From Paramyrothecium sp. XJ0827 (Eukaryota > Ascomycota > Sordariomycetes > Hypocreales > Stachybotryaceae): a DNA stretch of 64,000 bases. The stretch's first letter is position 1. Each line of letters starts with the position of its first letter. The stretch covers positions 1,116,001-1,180,000 of the forward strand of contig JAJFPB010000012.1 in NCBI GenBank assembly GCA_020881915.1, given 5' to 3'. Made by a program: the position numbers and the translations under genes. Under the pieces are notes generated by a model. That model did not search any database. It was not told where the DNA came from and worked only from the letters and a program-made list of their open reading frames with translations. Positions 23,827 through 34,486 of the stretch are shown piece by piece.

Positions 23827-24186
23827 GTGATTTCTTTCTTCTTTCTTCTTTCTTCTTTCTTCTTTCTTCTTTCTTCTTTCTTCTTTCTTCTTTCTTCTTT
23901 CTTCTTTCTTCTTTCTTCTTTCTTCTTTCTTCTTTCTTCTTTCTTCTTTCTTCTTTCTTCTTTCTTCTTTCTTTCTTCTTTCTTCTTTCTTCTTTCTTCT
24001 TTCTTCTTTCTTCTTTCTTCTTTCTTCTTTCTTCTTTCTTCTTTCTTCTTTCTTCTTTTTCTTTCTTTCTTTCTTTCTTTCTTCTTTCTTCTTTCTTTCT
24101 TTCTTTCTTTCTTCTTTCTTCTTTCTTCTTTCTTCTTTCTTCTTTCTTCTTTCTTCTTTCTTCTTTCTTCTTTCTTCTTTCTTCTC
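23827..24186. repeat. Heptanucleotide microsatellite (TTTCTTC)n
   Basis: About 360 nt of almost uninterrupted pyrimidines on the plus strand, built mainly from the 7-mer TTTCTTC. It is interrupted by one extra TTTC near 23970 and by blocks of TTTC tetramers at about 24056-24105. Because the unit is 7 nt, all frames translate to low-complexity FFLLSS/KKEERR peptides, which are not genes. It ends about 155 nt upstream of the ATG of the HET gene. Confidence 0.97.
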
Positions 24187-24342
24187 CCACTTCTTCAACT
24201 AGAGCAGGATGATGTCTCTATGACTAGCCGTTTGTTGACTATCATCGTCTAAATGGACAGCATTCAGCAAAGTTTTAGCTGCACCGCACGGGGTGCTGCT
24301 TAAGACAGCCTTTTTTTTTTTCAACTTTCTCGAGAAAATACC

Positions 24343-26337
24343 ATGGATAACGAAGACGACAAGAATCAGTCGCTTCGCGAGCTCAGCCTGCGACACGGAG
24401 CGTCTATCATCTCGCAGATTGTCGATATCGGGATCGAAAGTAATCAACTAGACCACGAAAAACGTCTCTCCTTCATCAAGCGCCTTCAATGCCTCGAACC
24501 AAGAGGTAAGCGGCTTGTCCGCAAGTCTATCAACGCCGATTACAAGAGAAAATATGTTGCGTTATCCTATACCTGGGAGGCTTCAGAGTATGAAGATCCT
24601 CGAACCGGACAGTTCAGGGTGCAAGGTTGGGACGACGACCGTTTCGAACTTTCCGATGTCCGGAATTGTGTCTTTGATCGAGTCGTTAAATATATGAAAC
24701 GTTACAAGATCGATCTCTTCTGGATTGACAGACACTGCATCCGCCAAGACATTTGCGATACTGCTTGCGCCCGACACGCCCATTGCACTCAGAAGCGTGA
24801 TGCTCTACAGGCTATGGACCTTGTCTACCAATACAGCGAGCACCCGATTGCGCTACTCGGGCGCCCCCTAAAGACTAAATCTGAGCTGAAACTCTTAGCC
24901 CGCATTCTCTCAGGTATTCTAGTTGATGATAGCTCTGGATTTCGGCTTTCGAGATTTACTTCTACTCATGAAGCCAGAGATGCCTTATCCTTACTCCAAA
25001 CGATTACCGAAGAACGCTGGTGGAGTCGCGCCTGGACATTTCAGGAGAACTATCGTGGTGGGAAACGAATGCGGCTGTTGATCAGTCACGACCCAGCACT
25101 AGAAAAACAGAAGTTGCGGCACCAGAAGCTCTTTAACAAAATAACAGGAGAGTTATGCGTCTCGTCCGTCACCTTCTTCAAGGAGGCAACAAGGTTGTGC
25201 TTGGCAAGTGGGCGGGAGCTGCTACTGTGTAACATCCCGGGAATTGACAAAGTGATGCAAGCGGCTGGGAGATACGTGTCTATGCTGAGCGATTCAAGCA
25301 TAATGACACCGACAGTGATCACTAATATCGAGACGCGTGGGTTATCGAAGATTTGGGACCGACTCGCCATTATCGCGAACTGCTGTCAATACGCAGTGAG
25401 GTTGGATGACGAAATGCTCAGACAGCAACGCCATAGCCTCAGTCTGTCGGTACTCGCAATGTGTTTACTCAATGGTGAAGTCCTCAACAATAACGACAAT
25501 GGCGCAAACATTATATCCCCGCTCAAGGTATCAGGTTTCCTCAAGGGACATCTCTTTGGTAACTTTAAAGCTCCTGAAAACGATACTAGGACGCTCACCT
25601 TCAAGAAGGGCTGCAGGTTGACTGACGTGAAGTTGACATTAGACGGCATCGTGGCAAGGGGCCATCTATGGAAACTAGTTCCTCACATTATTGATACCTC
25701 GAGGTTTCCCCAGAAGCTGCCGTGGATCAGCGAACCGGAGGGCCGCCGCCTCGAAATACATCAGCGAAGGTTTCTCCTACAGCTGGTTCTCTGGCTGAAC
25801 AGATTAGACCTTGACAAATTAAACCTGGGAGAGTCAGAATGCGCTCTATACGGGGATCTTGCAGATCGGATTGATACTTATCTTGCTAATGATGCTGACG
25901 CCGTTTGGGCCTACGGCGGAGACTCCTTCTCCGATGAGTGGCTCCATCACATGGCTTCTGAGCTAGCAGCAGCGATTAGCGCAGGCCAAAAGCTGAGATT
26001 AGGCGGTGTTTGGGATCCGATGGGGCGGGCACCATCGAACAGCGCCTGCGCCATCTTCATTGTCTCTCCTGAGGATGAGGAGATGGAGGGGTGTCCGGCG
26101 CCGGCGTTTGTTTTCACCTCAACCAGGCCTCGGGATCGCGGCTCGGAATGTCATGACGCCAATGATATCGACAGGCATGTCTCACTGAAGGTTAGCCTTG
26201 AGACATCCTTAAATGACGACCGTACACCACGGCTCCGCATCTGCAGCTGGATGCTTGGAATGTGCTTTTTCTATGAATGCCCGAGAACTGAAGTGTTGTT
26301 TCCTTGGCCGCGAGCGCTTGAAGCGCTTGAGCCATGA
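24343..26337 (+). CDS. HET domain protein (heterokaryon incompatibility)
   Basis: Intronless 664-aa protein. The HET domain runs from about residue 70 to 240. Motifs: YVALSYTWEASEYED (71-, the YxALSYxWG box), DLFWIDRHCIRQD (~124-136), a helix with AMDLVYQYSEHPIALLG, and RWWSRAWTFQE (~225-235, the RxWTxQE box). HET proteins trigger cell death after fusion of incompatible hyphae and more widely act as TIR-like death effectors. The remaining ~420 residues are a long C-terminal region with no fold I know, as is common in this family. Tryptophan in the WIDxxCIxQ box is kept, so the domain looks intact. A T10 tract and the heptamer microsatellite lie just upstream. The ATG at 24343 is the first in frame. 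Confidence 0.95.
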   Translation: MDNEDDKNQSLRELSLRHGASIISQIVDIGIESNQLDHEKRLSFIKRLQCLEPRGKRLVRKSINADYKRKYVALSYTWEASEYEDPRTGQFRVQGWDDDRFELSDVRNCVFDRVVKYMKRYKIDLFWIDRHCIRQDICDTACARHAHCTQKRDALQAMDLVYQYSEHPIALLGRPLKTKSELKLLARILSGILVDDSSGFRLSRFTSTHEARDALSLLQTITEERWWSRAWTFQENYRGGKRMRLLISHDPALEKQKLRHQKLFNKITGELCVSSVTFFKEATRLCLASGRELLLCNIPGIDKVMQAAGRYVSMLSDSSIMTPTVITNIETRGLSKIWDRLAIIANCCQYAVRLDDEMLRQQRHSLSLSVLAMCLLNGEVLNNNDNGANIISPLKVSGFLKGHLFGNFKAPENDTRTLTFKKGCRLTDVKLTLDGIVARGHLWKLVPHIIDTSRFPQKLPWISEPEGRRLEIHQRRFLLQLVLWLNRLDLDKLNLGESECALYGDLADRIDTYLANDADAVWAYGGDSFSDEWLHHMASELAAAISAGQKLRLGGVWDPMGRAPSNSACAIFIVSPEDEEMEGCPAPAFVFTSTRPRDRGSECHDANDIDRHVSLKVSLETSLNDDRTPRLRICSWMLGMCFFYECPRTEVLFPWPRALEALEP

Positions 26338-27195
26338 TAGTTGATGTAATGTAGGGTTCAGAAAAATTCCTTTGATCGATTTATGGTAGATTGTGATGTT
26401 CAAAAGGAGTAGTTGGCTTGAAAAGTAAACAGTCTCTTCTTGTGCTTCAATCTGCCATATCTAGTCATCTAGACTACGTTAGCCAATATCGGTGAAGTTT
26501 GAACGCGCACTATGGAAAGTCACATGTACATCCCATAGGGATAATTGTTGGTGGCCTTGCCCTTCCCGGATTTCCCTGGCTTCCGTGAGAGAAGCAGTTG
26601 TTGACCTGCCCTCATCTTGATGTTTTCATAATACATTCAAATGCCAATGCGAATGAGGCAAGTCATTCTAAACGACTGAACAGCTTGTACGTCTGATTGA
26701 GCACATTACACAGTTGTGCAGACCCTGCCAGCCTCAATTATAATCCCTGAGAGTCAGGCAAATTGGGTTCTGAGCTGCACCTGGAACTACGCAGTCAACT
26801 TCGCACTTCTTTTGCGCATGTCTCCACTTGATATGATTAGTCCTCCATCTGCTTCGCACCTTCAGATAGGCGACCATCTCAATGTAGTTGGTGCTCTTAC
26901 TCAGGTCAACTTGTAGACCGAGCTCAGAAAATTCCTGGAAGGAGTGGTATAAGAAGTAAGGGTGCAATTTCGCAATGCCATGATGCCATGACTAGCTGAT
27001 AAGACTATGATATGGGCAAGTAAGTACCCAATAAGACAGTTCGTAGCTCGGTTTAATCTACAGGCTAACTCATAACCACATACATTATACATTACACTCC
27101 TGAAAACCTCTTCCGCACTGTAGATGAAGGTATAACATCCAAGTCACTTCACCCGGTAAGGGAGCTCGAGCCCTGTGCTTGCTCAAGCCCTGTGC
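26338..27195. other. Intergenic between convergent genes
   Basis: About 0.86 kb without a supported gene. A 13-nt direct repeat (GAGCCCTGTGCTT and a close copy, ~27168-27195) sits next to the PAP2 stop. Confidence 0.5.
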
Positions 27196-28586
27196 TTAGA
27201 CCATCTCATCACCGCGCCGGATGGGGTTGGCTCCAGCTACTGGCTTGCGATGGTGTGTACCAACTGTGTCGTCCAGCCCGGCCCCATTGCGATAAGCTCC
27301 GCCATGGTGGTGTCCAGGACCTTCGGGGTAGATGCCATTGTTGTGATGGCCGTGAAGCTGCTTTTCCGAGTGGTAGCCGCCAGGACCATGGGCTCCCCAG
27401 CCGGCCTTGCGGGTCCATAATGCATTGGCAAGCTCGACTTCGTTGGAATAAGAGCATGGGGCTCCTCTGTTGAGGGGGATGTGGTTGAATCGCCAGTCCC
27501 AGATGGAGGCATAGACCATTCGATAAGCCGAGAAGGCCATGATTGTGCCGATGACAGCGCCGGCAAGTACATCATACCAGTTGTGGTATTCCTGATCGCG
27601 ACAGTTAGATGATGCTCTTGTCCAACATACGATGTACTTACGTCGATGGTCAAAGCTCCTCCAATCAAGCAAGCACCAAAGATGGGTGCGTAGATGGCAA
27701 TGAGTTTCCACACTGATATGTCATTAGCATACTGTCTCTTTCCAGCACTCATGACCCGAGACTACAATCTCGGCACAAAGACAGGAGACTTACTAGCCGG
27801 GTGGTAGTTGGCAAAGACTTTGAGCTTGGCGTTGAGATACAAACTCAAGTAAACGAAACCAGCAAATGCAGCTGTGGTGTGGCCCGACGGCATGGACTCG
27901 AGAGCGTCGTTGATCTCCGCCTTGTCGCCCGTGCAGATAGCCTTGGTGTAGTAGATACTGTCGAATCCAGCCGCGTTGTACCCACCATTTGCGAGACTGA
28001 TGTCGGGCTTGCAGACAGCGAGGAAGTGCGGTCGCAAGCCGCCAATGAGCCACTTGATGAAGACCTGGAACACCGCCGCGGTGATGAGCGAGTACAGCAG
28101 GCCGATGACGCCGTTGTTGACGTCCCAGAACGAGCGGATGCGGATCTGCATGATGAGGATGATGGCGATGGGGACCAGCGCAGCGAGCATGGCGGCAGCC
28201 CAGATGGGAATGATTTCGTTGCGCAAGGGATAGCCGAACTCGGGGTAGACGATTTCGCCGTCGAGGAAGCGGATAGGGAACGAGCGGCTCGGAGCTGGAT
28301 CAGCAAAGTAGACCTGGATATGCTGTTAGCCCGATGTGGTTTAGAAAGGCGAAAGTCGTGAAAGACGCACTCCCAATCCAATGGCGCCCATAACAGCCAT
28401 GGTTACGATGTCAAGAACGGTGCGCTTCAACCACTGGCCAAAAGTAGGTCGCGTAGACATGGTGTAAGGCTCGTAAACCCCATCAGTCTTGCGGTCATGC
28501 TTTCGGGCAAAGACACCCTCTCGTCTGGGAGCTGCCGCGCCATTTGCGGCAGGCTCCTGTCTAGCACGCTTGTTGAATAGGCCCAT
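27196..28586 (-). CDS. PAP2 lipid phosphate phosphatase (DPP1/LPP-like)
   Basis: Membrane phosphatase that dephosphorylates phosphatidate, diacylglycerol pyrophosphate or related lipids. Four exons, 28586-28371, 28313-27794, 27712-27642, 27591-27196, give 400 aa. Six hydrophobic segments fit the family. Phosphatase motif 1 is KWLIGGLRP and motif 2 is SMPSGHTTAA. Motif 3 (SRxxxxxHxxxD) appears as ALTIDEYHNWYDV: the nucleophilic His and the Asp are kept but the usual Ser-Arg is not. The tail is rich in His and Gly (GHHNNGIYPEGPGHHHGGAY). The missing Arg may mark a distinct subfamily rather than a dead enzyme. The N-terminal 40 residues are basic and cytosolic. Confidence 0.93.
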
Positions 28587-31500
28587 GGCGATGTGGTTTC
28601 TTTCGCTTCTTGGTGTTGTCGTTGGCCGACCGTGTAAGCCAGCACCAGGAAAGAACGCCGCGCTTGTTTGTGGTTAAAGTTAAGATGGAACAAACTCGTC
28701 TGCTAAAGTGACTACAGAACGATTAAATACAATGGCGGTAACTCAATTGCTATTAAGCGGTTGTACAACGTCATAACCATCACAGCTCGCGATGCTGGCT
28801 GGGCTGGGAGCAGGTCACGGAAACGGTTGACGTCACATTGCGAGCATCTTGAAGCCGCTAAGGGAAGCAATCAATGGCAGTTGCAATTTTGCAAGTTCTG
28901 TGCTTCCTGCTCGGCACTCATATCCGCGATCCGCCCTATGGCCAAGTGCAGGGAGCCAACCAGGATGCTGGCTCTCGCGCCAAGCTTTTTGGTGTGCCGT
29001 TGTGCCGCACTGCTGGACCCACGAATTGGACGTTTGGACGTCATCGCAGCCGTGCGACGATCTAAAAATTCGGGAAGACGCGTGTTTCTATCTACTATTT
29101 CTGGTAGAGCCGAATCGGTCACAAGTAAGATGATGTAAGGTCTAGAAGAGTCCAATGTTGGAGCGGGTGATAGCCGCGAAGAGGAAGATCAGCGCCGCAG
29201 CATAGCGGCCGTGTCTCTTCACGGTTACAACCATGTCGTAATCGTTTAATCCCGAGTCAATCGTCTTGCTCCCCATTCAATCCACCTACTCCAAATCCAA
29301 TGCCGCTTAGCTTACATGTGCTACGCAAAGCGCCGGACTACAAGTATGCTCGACCTACCCGAGAGGTAATATGACCCTGTCTAGAACAATGGACGGGCGT
29401 TGATAACAGGTCTTGCTTTAGCATTTTAGAGGAAATGACTCACTGGTGCGTGTAACATTCATCGATGGTCACATTCGCAGCGTTATTGCCGAGGTGTGTC
29501 ACAGTTCTATTTGCCATTTTGTACGTGTAAAAACGCGCCGAAGTACACAGCGTGGTTGGCATTTCGACTGCTACGGCAAACCCATCCTGATCCCGTTTAG
29601 GTTAGTTGTTCGAACGCTTCTTTTAAAAATACAAATAAAAATTGAAAACGAAAGAAAAGAAATTCTCTTTTATAGCAAATCAAATTATCTACACAGGCTC
29701 GCACTGGAACTAGTTCCTCGGTTCTCTTCGCAATGCTCCCGTAGTACTGACTCAATATAATCTGGTTAAATCTTCCAATGGTCAATTAAAAAGCCGGCCA
29801 AGTCTTCATTCCAGTGCCTCTGAGAACGATCAACGGTGATAATAGCCCCGTGCTACTTCCACTCGACCTCTAGTTGTAGAATATGGTGTTGAGAGTTTCC
29901 TCATCTGATGTACGAGCAGTGAGTGGTATACCCCAAAAATCGAAGCGATCGAGCAGCCCGCGGCAACGTACCTTCTCACGCTGTTCACATATCTTCCGGT
30001 ACGGCGATTTCGCCAGATCTTTTAGATGGCCCGGTTGGTCAGGTCGCGGCGTTTCATCGTAGATCTGGAGCGATCAAGGAGGGGGTTTTCTGCTGAAAGA
30101 ATGACACGATTCTAGCCCATCTCTGGAAAAATTGAACCAACCCTCGACGTGCCATACGGTCTAGCAGGGCGTGTTATCACGGCTTGATGCCTCCCTCACA
30201 ACACAGTGTTCCCAAGTCGCGATTCATGGTTTGCCGCATGTTGATGGTCTTTACGTCGGATAGGCATCGCGCTTGGTATTCTTGAACTGTTTTATTTCAC
30301 GAGTTGTTGGGTGTGTGTGCGTTGTTTTGTCTGTGCTGTGTGTTGTTGGTTCGCATGTCATCCCTCTTTGGTCGCAGCAAGCGGGTTGATGCAAGCATGC
30401 CCTCACGTGGCTCAATCTCATTATTCTACTGTCTCATAAAAACCTCAATGCTTTTTGAAGTCCGATGAGATGGCACTTGAGCAATACTGTCTAAAATGCC
30501 ACTACTCTAGAGCTCACAAAAGAGCCTTACATCACTCAGCGTCCACATTTCTACTAGCCTCTCCAGTGTGAGCTGCGGTAATTCATCACGGTGTACACAT
30601 CGTCTGGAGCACATGAATTGAACCCCCCGCCTTTTATTTCTTGGTTCCATCCGATCAATGGCGCCTGCGTCGATTGGCAAAAGCTGTCAAGCGAAGGCTG
30701 TGGAAAGGGAAATAATCACAGCCCGCCGACGCGATGAGTCTTAATGGCAAGCCAAATCAAAGTTCAATCATTTTATCAGTTTATTGTCTGGTATTATTAT
30801 GTCAAACAGTTTTTGGTGTCTTATTTGTCATAATGGTCTTTAATGGGCTTTAATGGGCTAGATTAAACGCCGTCAGCTGGCATGGCTTTCCGTGTCTACT
30901 TCCCATCGAGGTTGCTGAAGTAGTAGTTGTTTGCAACTCACATGAACAACCGCGTATCCAGTTCACATGTCCCGACAACGTATTCAACTACGCTAAATTT
31001 GAGGCGCTGGGTCGGCTGCCTGTTCGCAGAATGAGGCGTTCTGGTCTGCCCCCAGAATCCTCCCCGGGCCCGGGCGGCGGAGGGCCTATTGGTGGAGCTC
31101 ACACCGTGAACCGCCCTACGTGCGAACAGCAGGGAACAAAACCTAAGTTCGCACTTTCAAGGGGTGGCCTACGCCTGGTTTGCACCTAGTGAGGTATACA
31201 CACGGGCTTCCGTTGTGTTGCGTGCAATGACGACTCGGGATCAGCAATCATTAAAGCACGGGAACAGCATCATTTATGTTTGCCTCAACAATCAATTCCT
31301 CAAGATTCAAATTAATGACATTTTCTTTTGCTTCTACTTGTGGATGTTCCGGTCTCTTCCCTGAGGTGAGCACACGAGGCTGCGTTCTCGGGACCTTTGC
31401 GAAATCAGGCGTCCAATTATTGTCTTTGAAGGTTTCGAGGCGAAACCAATGCTCTGCAGGCAACCGAACCACAAGTGGGCTTTCACGCTCTCGCCATTTC

Positions 31501-31926
31501 TGCATTCGAGGCACCGACACTTGTGCGCGATTGCGCAGTTGTACGTCCATACCGCAGATGTCAATGAACATAACTCATGGACACTAAGAACTCTGGCCAA
31601 TCCAATGCCCGGTTTCACAAACTGTCAGCCCCACACATCTAAGCCGCCTGCGTTTGGCCATTTTTGGCCACAGCCTGGTTAAGCGCACAGCTGTGCTGTG
31701 CACGGCGCCCATCGGAGCTTTCCACAGACTCAGCACTGGCACGTATCACCGGACCTGATCCTTGTTGGCTGAAGTCATAGCCGCCAGGGTCTTGTGGTAT
31801 CCATGGTTTCCATCCAAACAGCTTAAATCAACTCAAACTCACCCTGGCACCCATACCCATCTCATCCAACCCCCATCGACACAGCATGAGCCCCCGGGTC
31901 GCGTCTCTACCACTCTTTAATACAGC
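28587..31926. other. 3.3-kb gene-poor region
   Basis: No gene is supported apart from one weak frame listed separately (31251-31571). The region contains the PAP2 promoter, short AT-rich tracts (~29620-29690) and a TG-rich patch (~30308-30355), without long repeats. Confidence 0.5.
31251..31571 (-). CDS. Possible small protein
   Basis: A 106-codon ATG frame with protein-like composition (it contains RLPAEHWFRLETFKDNNWTP and ends in a Glu/Asn-rich stretch). No domain, no signal peptide, no splice sites that extend it. It lies in a gene-poor region upstream of the HET-zinc-finger gene, on the opposite strand. It could be a relic exon or chance. Confidence 0.3.
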   Translation of the reverse strand: MFIDICGMDVQLRNRAQVSVPRMQKWRERESPLVVRLPAEHWFRLETFKDNNWTPDFAKVPRTQPRVLTSGKRPEHPQVEAKENVINLNLEELIVEANINDAVPVL

Positions 31927-33822
31927 ATGAAACTCTTGAATATCCAGACGCTCGAAGTGGTTGATTTATCTTACTCCGCAATACCGTCTTACGCATTTGT
32001 ATCGTATTCTGAAAGCGCCGGGCTACAAATGTCCAGCCGACCAGTACACAATGGCAAGGGGCAACAACCATCATCAATGTCAATAACAATTACCGGCGCA
32101 TTAAAAGCAGCTATTAAAAAAGATATTGGCTTCCTATGGGTAGATTACTTGTGCATCGACAAGCCAAGCCCCTTTAAAGCGAATACAGAAGCAGCACGTC
32201 GACTTCAGCAATCCGCTGTATGTTTTGTCTTCCTCGATGATCTCCCGGTTGACGGCACCCCATTCGACAAAAACACGTGGGCACGATGTAACTACTGGAA
32301 AGGATCCGGGGCCTTGGAGGCATTGACACTGCCACCAAGAGTTGAATTCTTTGATCAAGGTTGGAACCATAAATGTTCAGGAACAACGCCTGAAATTCTC
32401 TCCTTGCTGTCTGGCATTATACAGCTCCACCCGCATGCGTCCGACCACGGGGAGACGCTTCCTACGGTGATAAGGTGGCCGGTGGATGCGGGTTCTTCAC
32501 GTGAGGGAATCACAGGCGGCTCGACTGGAAGTGCGGTTGCGAAGTCCATTGCCACAAGAATGAGGATCGACAGCGACACAGAAGCAGGAGGCTACGAAAG
32601 CTCCCGGATCACCTTTCAGTCCGAAGATGCCCAGAGTCAATTCCGGCACAATTATAGTTATATTTCTCCAAATACTCAGAAAATGCCGTTCCGACCCGTA
32701 CAGAAGGACCAATCAACCACACTCTGCCACTCCATACAGCAATCTTCCGTACGCTCCGGCGACCTACAGGGGGATTGTGGTCCTGCACAACAAGGTTTTG
32801 TCGATTGGTTGTTCTCTAATGGTCGCCAAGAGCAGTCTGGAGTCAAACGTAGCAGGTCAGGAAGAACATTGCGCGCAAGCTTACAGTCTCAAGACGACCG
32901 CTTGTGTGAGTACCCTGACAGCTTGTCGCAATCCGAAAGTGAGATGAGCAACGGCACGTCGAGCAGTACAGACAGCCCGATAGACGAAAATGATAGTGAC
33001 GGGGGCGAATCGTCTGGTAGTGATGGTTGTTTTGTAGCGTGCGATTTTGATGCGGATGAGGAGTTCCGTCGCCACAAACAAGAACTCCTCGATTCTACAT
33101 ACGCTAAAGTATGGGCCTGGGTCTCTTCAGCACAATACATCGAGCCGCCACATAACGCTTTACCCTCCAGGAAGCGGGTTAAGACGAATGACTCGTTGAC
33201 AAGCTCGGTATATTTACGGGACGATGAGGAGGATGCAGAGCTCGTGGTAGTCTCTCACATTGACGGGTATTTTCATCTGGCGTGCCCCTTTTACGTCTCT
33301 AATCCGAACAAATATCGGCATTGTCTACTCCACCATGATCTTCATACCATTGAAGAGGTGATAGAGCACCTCGAGCAGCACCATTCAGAGCCGTTGTATT
33401 GTCCAATTTGTCGCCAAACCTTTACAAAACATGCCAGCTGGGACGAACACATCCTTCAGCGGTCGTGCAAGGTCCACGACTCAAATTCCGTTGAAGGCAT
33501 CACTGAGCATATGAAGTCGAGACTGGTTAAGGGAGACAAGGTGTATAACACTGAGAAGAGGAGGTGGCTCCGGATTTGGTCTACATTATTTCCGGGCGTC
33601 GAGCTTTCTGGGTCGCTTTACTACAAGGATGGTGTCGAGCGAACGATTTCGCTGGCTCGAGACTACTGGGGGAGGCATGGCAACGAATGTGTAACGCAGG
33701 TCTTATCTAGATGTCACCCACCCATCCAGCACCTGTCATGCAATCGGAGGCACAGGACCGCGCTGGGGCGCGTATTCCTGCGGGAGCTGCTGAACAAGCT
33801 CCACCAGGTGCATGTGACTTGA
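31927..33822 (+). CDS. HET-E-class HET domain fused to a C2H2-type zinc-finger module
   Basis: Intronless, 631 aa. Residues 1-~160 follow the HET layout seen at the N terminus of HET-E/NWD-type proteins: MKLLNIQTLEVVDL, IPSYAFVSYSE, then FLWVDYLCIDK, then AVCFVFLDDLP, then LPPRVEFFDQGWN. The 'ALSHTWG' and 'RGWTLQE' boxes are degraded (SYSESAG; KGSGALEAL). Residues ~200-430 are Ser/Asp-rich and disordered, with an NLS-like SRKRVKT. From residue ~450 comes a zinc-binding module: HLACPFYV ... C ... H, then YCPICRQTF ... DEHILQRSC, then RRWLRIWSTLFPG. The same module occurs in the genes at 36647 and 40190. HET domains normally meet NACHT-WD or other sensors; here the partner is a zinc finger. A death-effector or regulatory role is inference. 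Confidence 0.85.
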   Translation: MKLLNIQTLEVVDLSYSAIPSYAFVSYSESAGLQMSSRPVHNGKGQQPSSMSITITGALKAAIKKDIGFLWVDYLCIDKPSPFKANTEAARRLQQSAVCFVFLDDLPVDGTPFDKNTWARCNYWKGSGALEALTLPPRVEFFDQGWNHKCSGTTPEILSLLSGIIQLHPHASDHGETLPTVIRWPVDAGSSREGITGGSTGSAVAKSIATRMRIDSDTEAGGYESSRITFQSEDAQSQFRHNYSYISPNTQKMPFRPVQKDQSTTLCHSIQQSSVRSGDLQGDCGPAQQGFVDWLFSNGRQEQSGVKRSRSGRTLRASLQSQDDRLCEYPDSLSQSESEMSNGTSSSTDSPIDENDSDGGESSGSDGCFVACDFDADEEFRRHKQELLDSTYAKVWAWVSSAQYIEPPHNALPSRKRVKTNDSLTSSVYLRDDEEDAELVVVSHIDGYFHLACPFYVSNPNKYRHCLLHHDLHTIEEVIEHLEQHHSEPLYCPICRQTFTKHASWDEHILQRSCKVHDSNSVEGITEHMKSRLVKGDKVYNTEKRRWLRIWSTLFPGVELSGSLYYKDGVERTISLARDYWGRHGNECVTQVLSRCHPPIQHLSCNRRHRTALGRVFLRELLNKLHQVHVT

Positions 33823-34486
33823 GAATGAGCGACTTAGATTGTCTGGGCTACATATATGTTATCGTCATGACTCGATCACGACTTAGTTGAATGAATATCG
33901 CCCGTAGAAATCAACTGCCGACCGCAACGCGTGATTCATGCGACCGTACTTGCTTTGTGACCGCTCCTCTTTAAGTCTCCAGATCTCCGCACTCTTTGTG
34001 GAGAAGAGTAGGCGAAACTCCGCCACAGTGTCAACTCCGCCCTTGAACCCGGCCAAGCGAATAACGCCTTCTTACTCGCCAATGTTCGGGCTCTTGGCTA
34101 TATTCGAGTTCGGGGACGGGCTATTGCTCGACCCCGATGCAATGATGCCTGAATCCCGGTCGTCAGCCGGGTAGACCCGTCCCCTGCTGCATTAGTAGAG
34201 CGGGATTCAGATTCCGTGGCGCCATGATATGATTGCCCTTCCCGCGACAACCAAGATGATTGGCGAATAGAAGGACTCCGAGCCCTGTCTGATCATGTTT
34301 AGACGAGAGCGACTGCAGATCTTTGCAACGTGCTGATGAGGGGAGCAAGCATTCCGCGGGTTTTCTCAGCTTACAATGCCGAAAGCCAGACCCCTCTCCT
34401 GGCTTAAATAGTCAAAGTCACGCAATTTAAAGCAGTATGTGTTGAAGACTTGCGCATCTCATCGAGCGACCTGAATTGACGGCAGA
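33823..34486. other. Intergenic
   Basis: About 0.66 kb. No gene is seen; it likely holds the promoter of the next P450. Confidence 0.5.

Noticed and set aside
23773..24252. Long frames on both strands (KKEERR / FFLLSS peptides)
   Set aside because: They are translations of the 7-nt microsatellite, open in every frame because of composition only.
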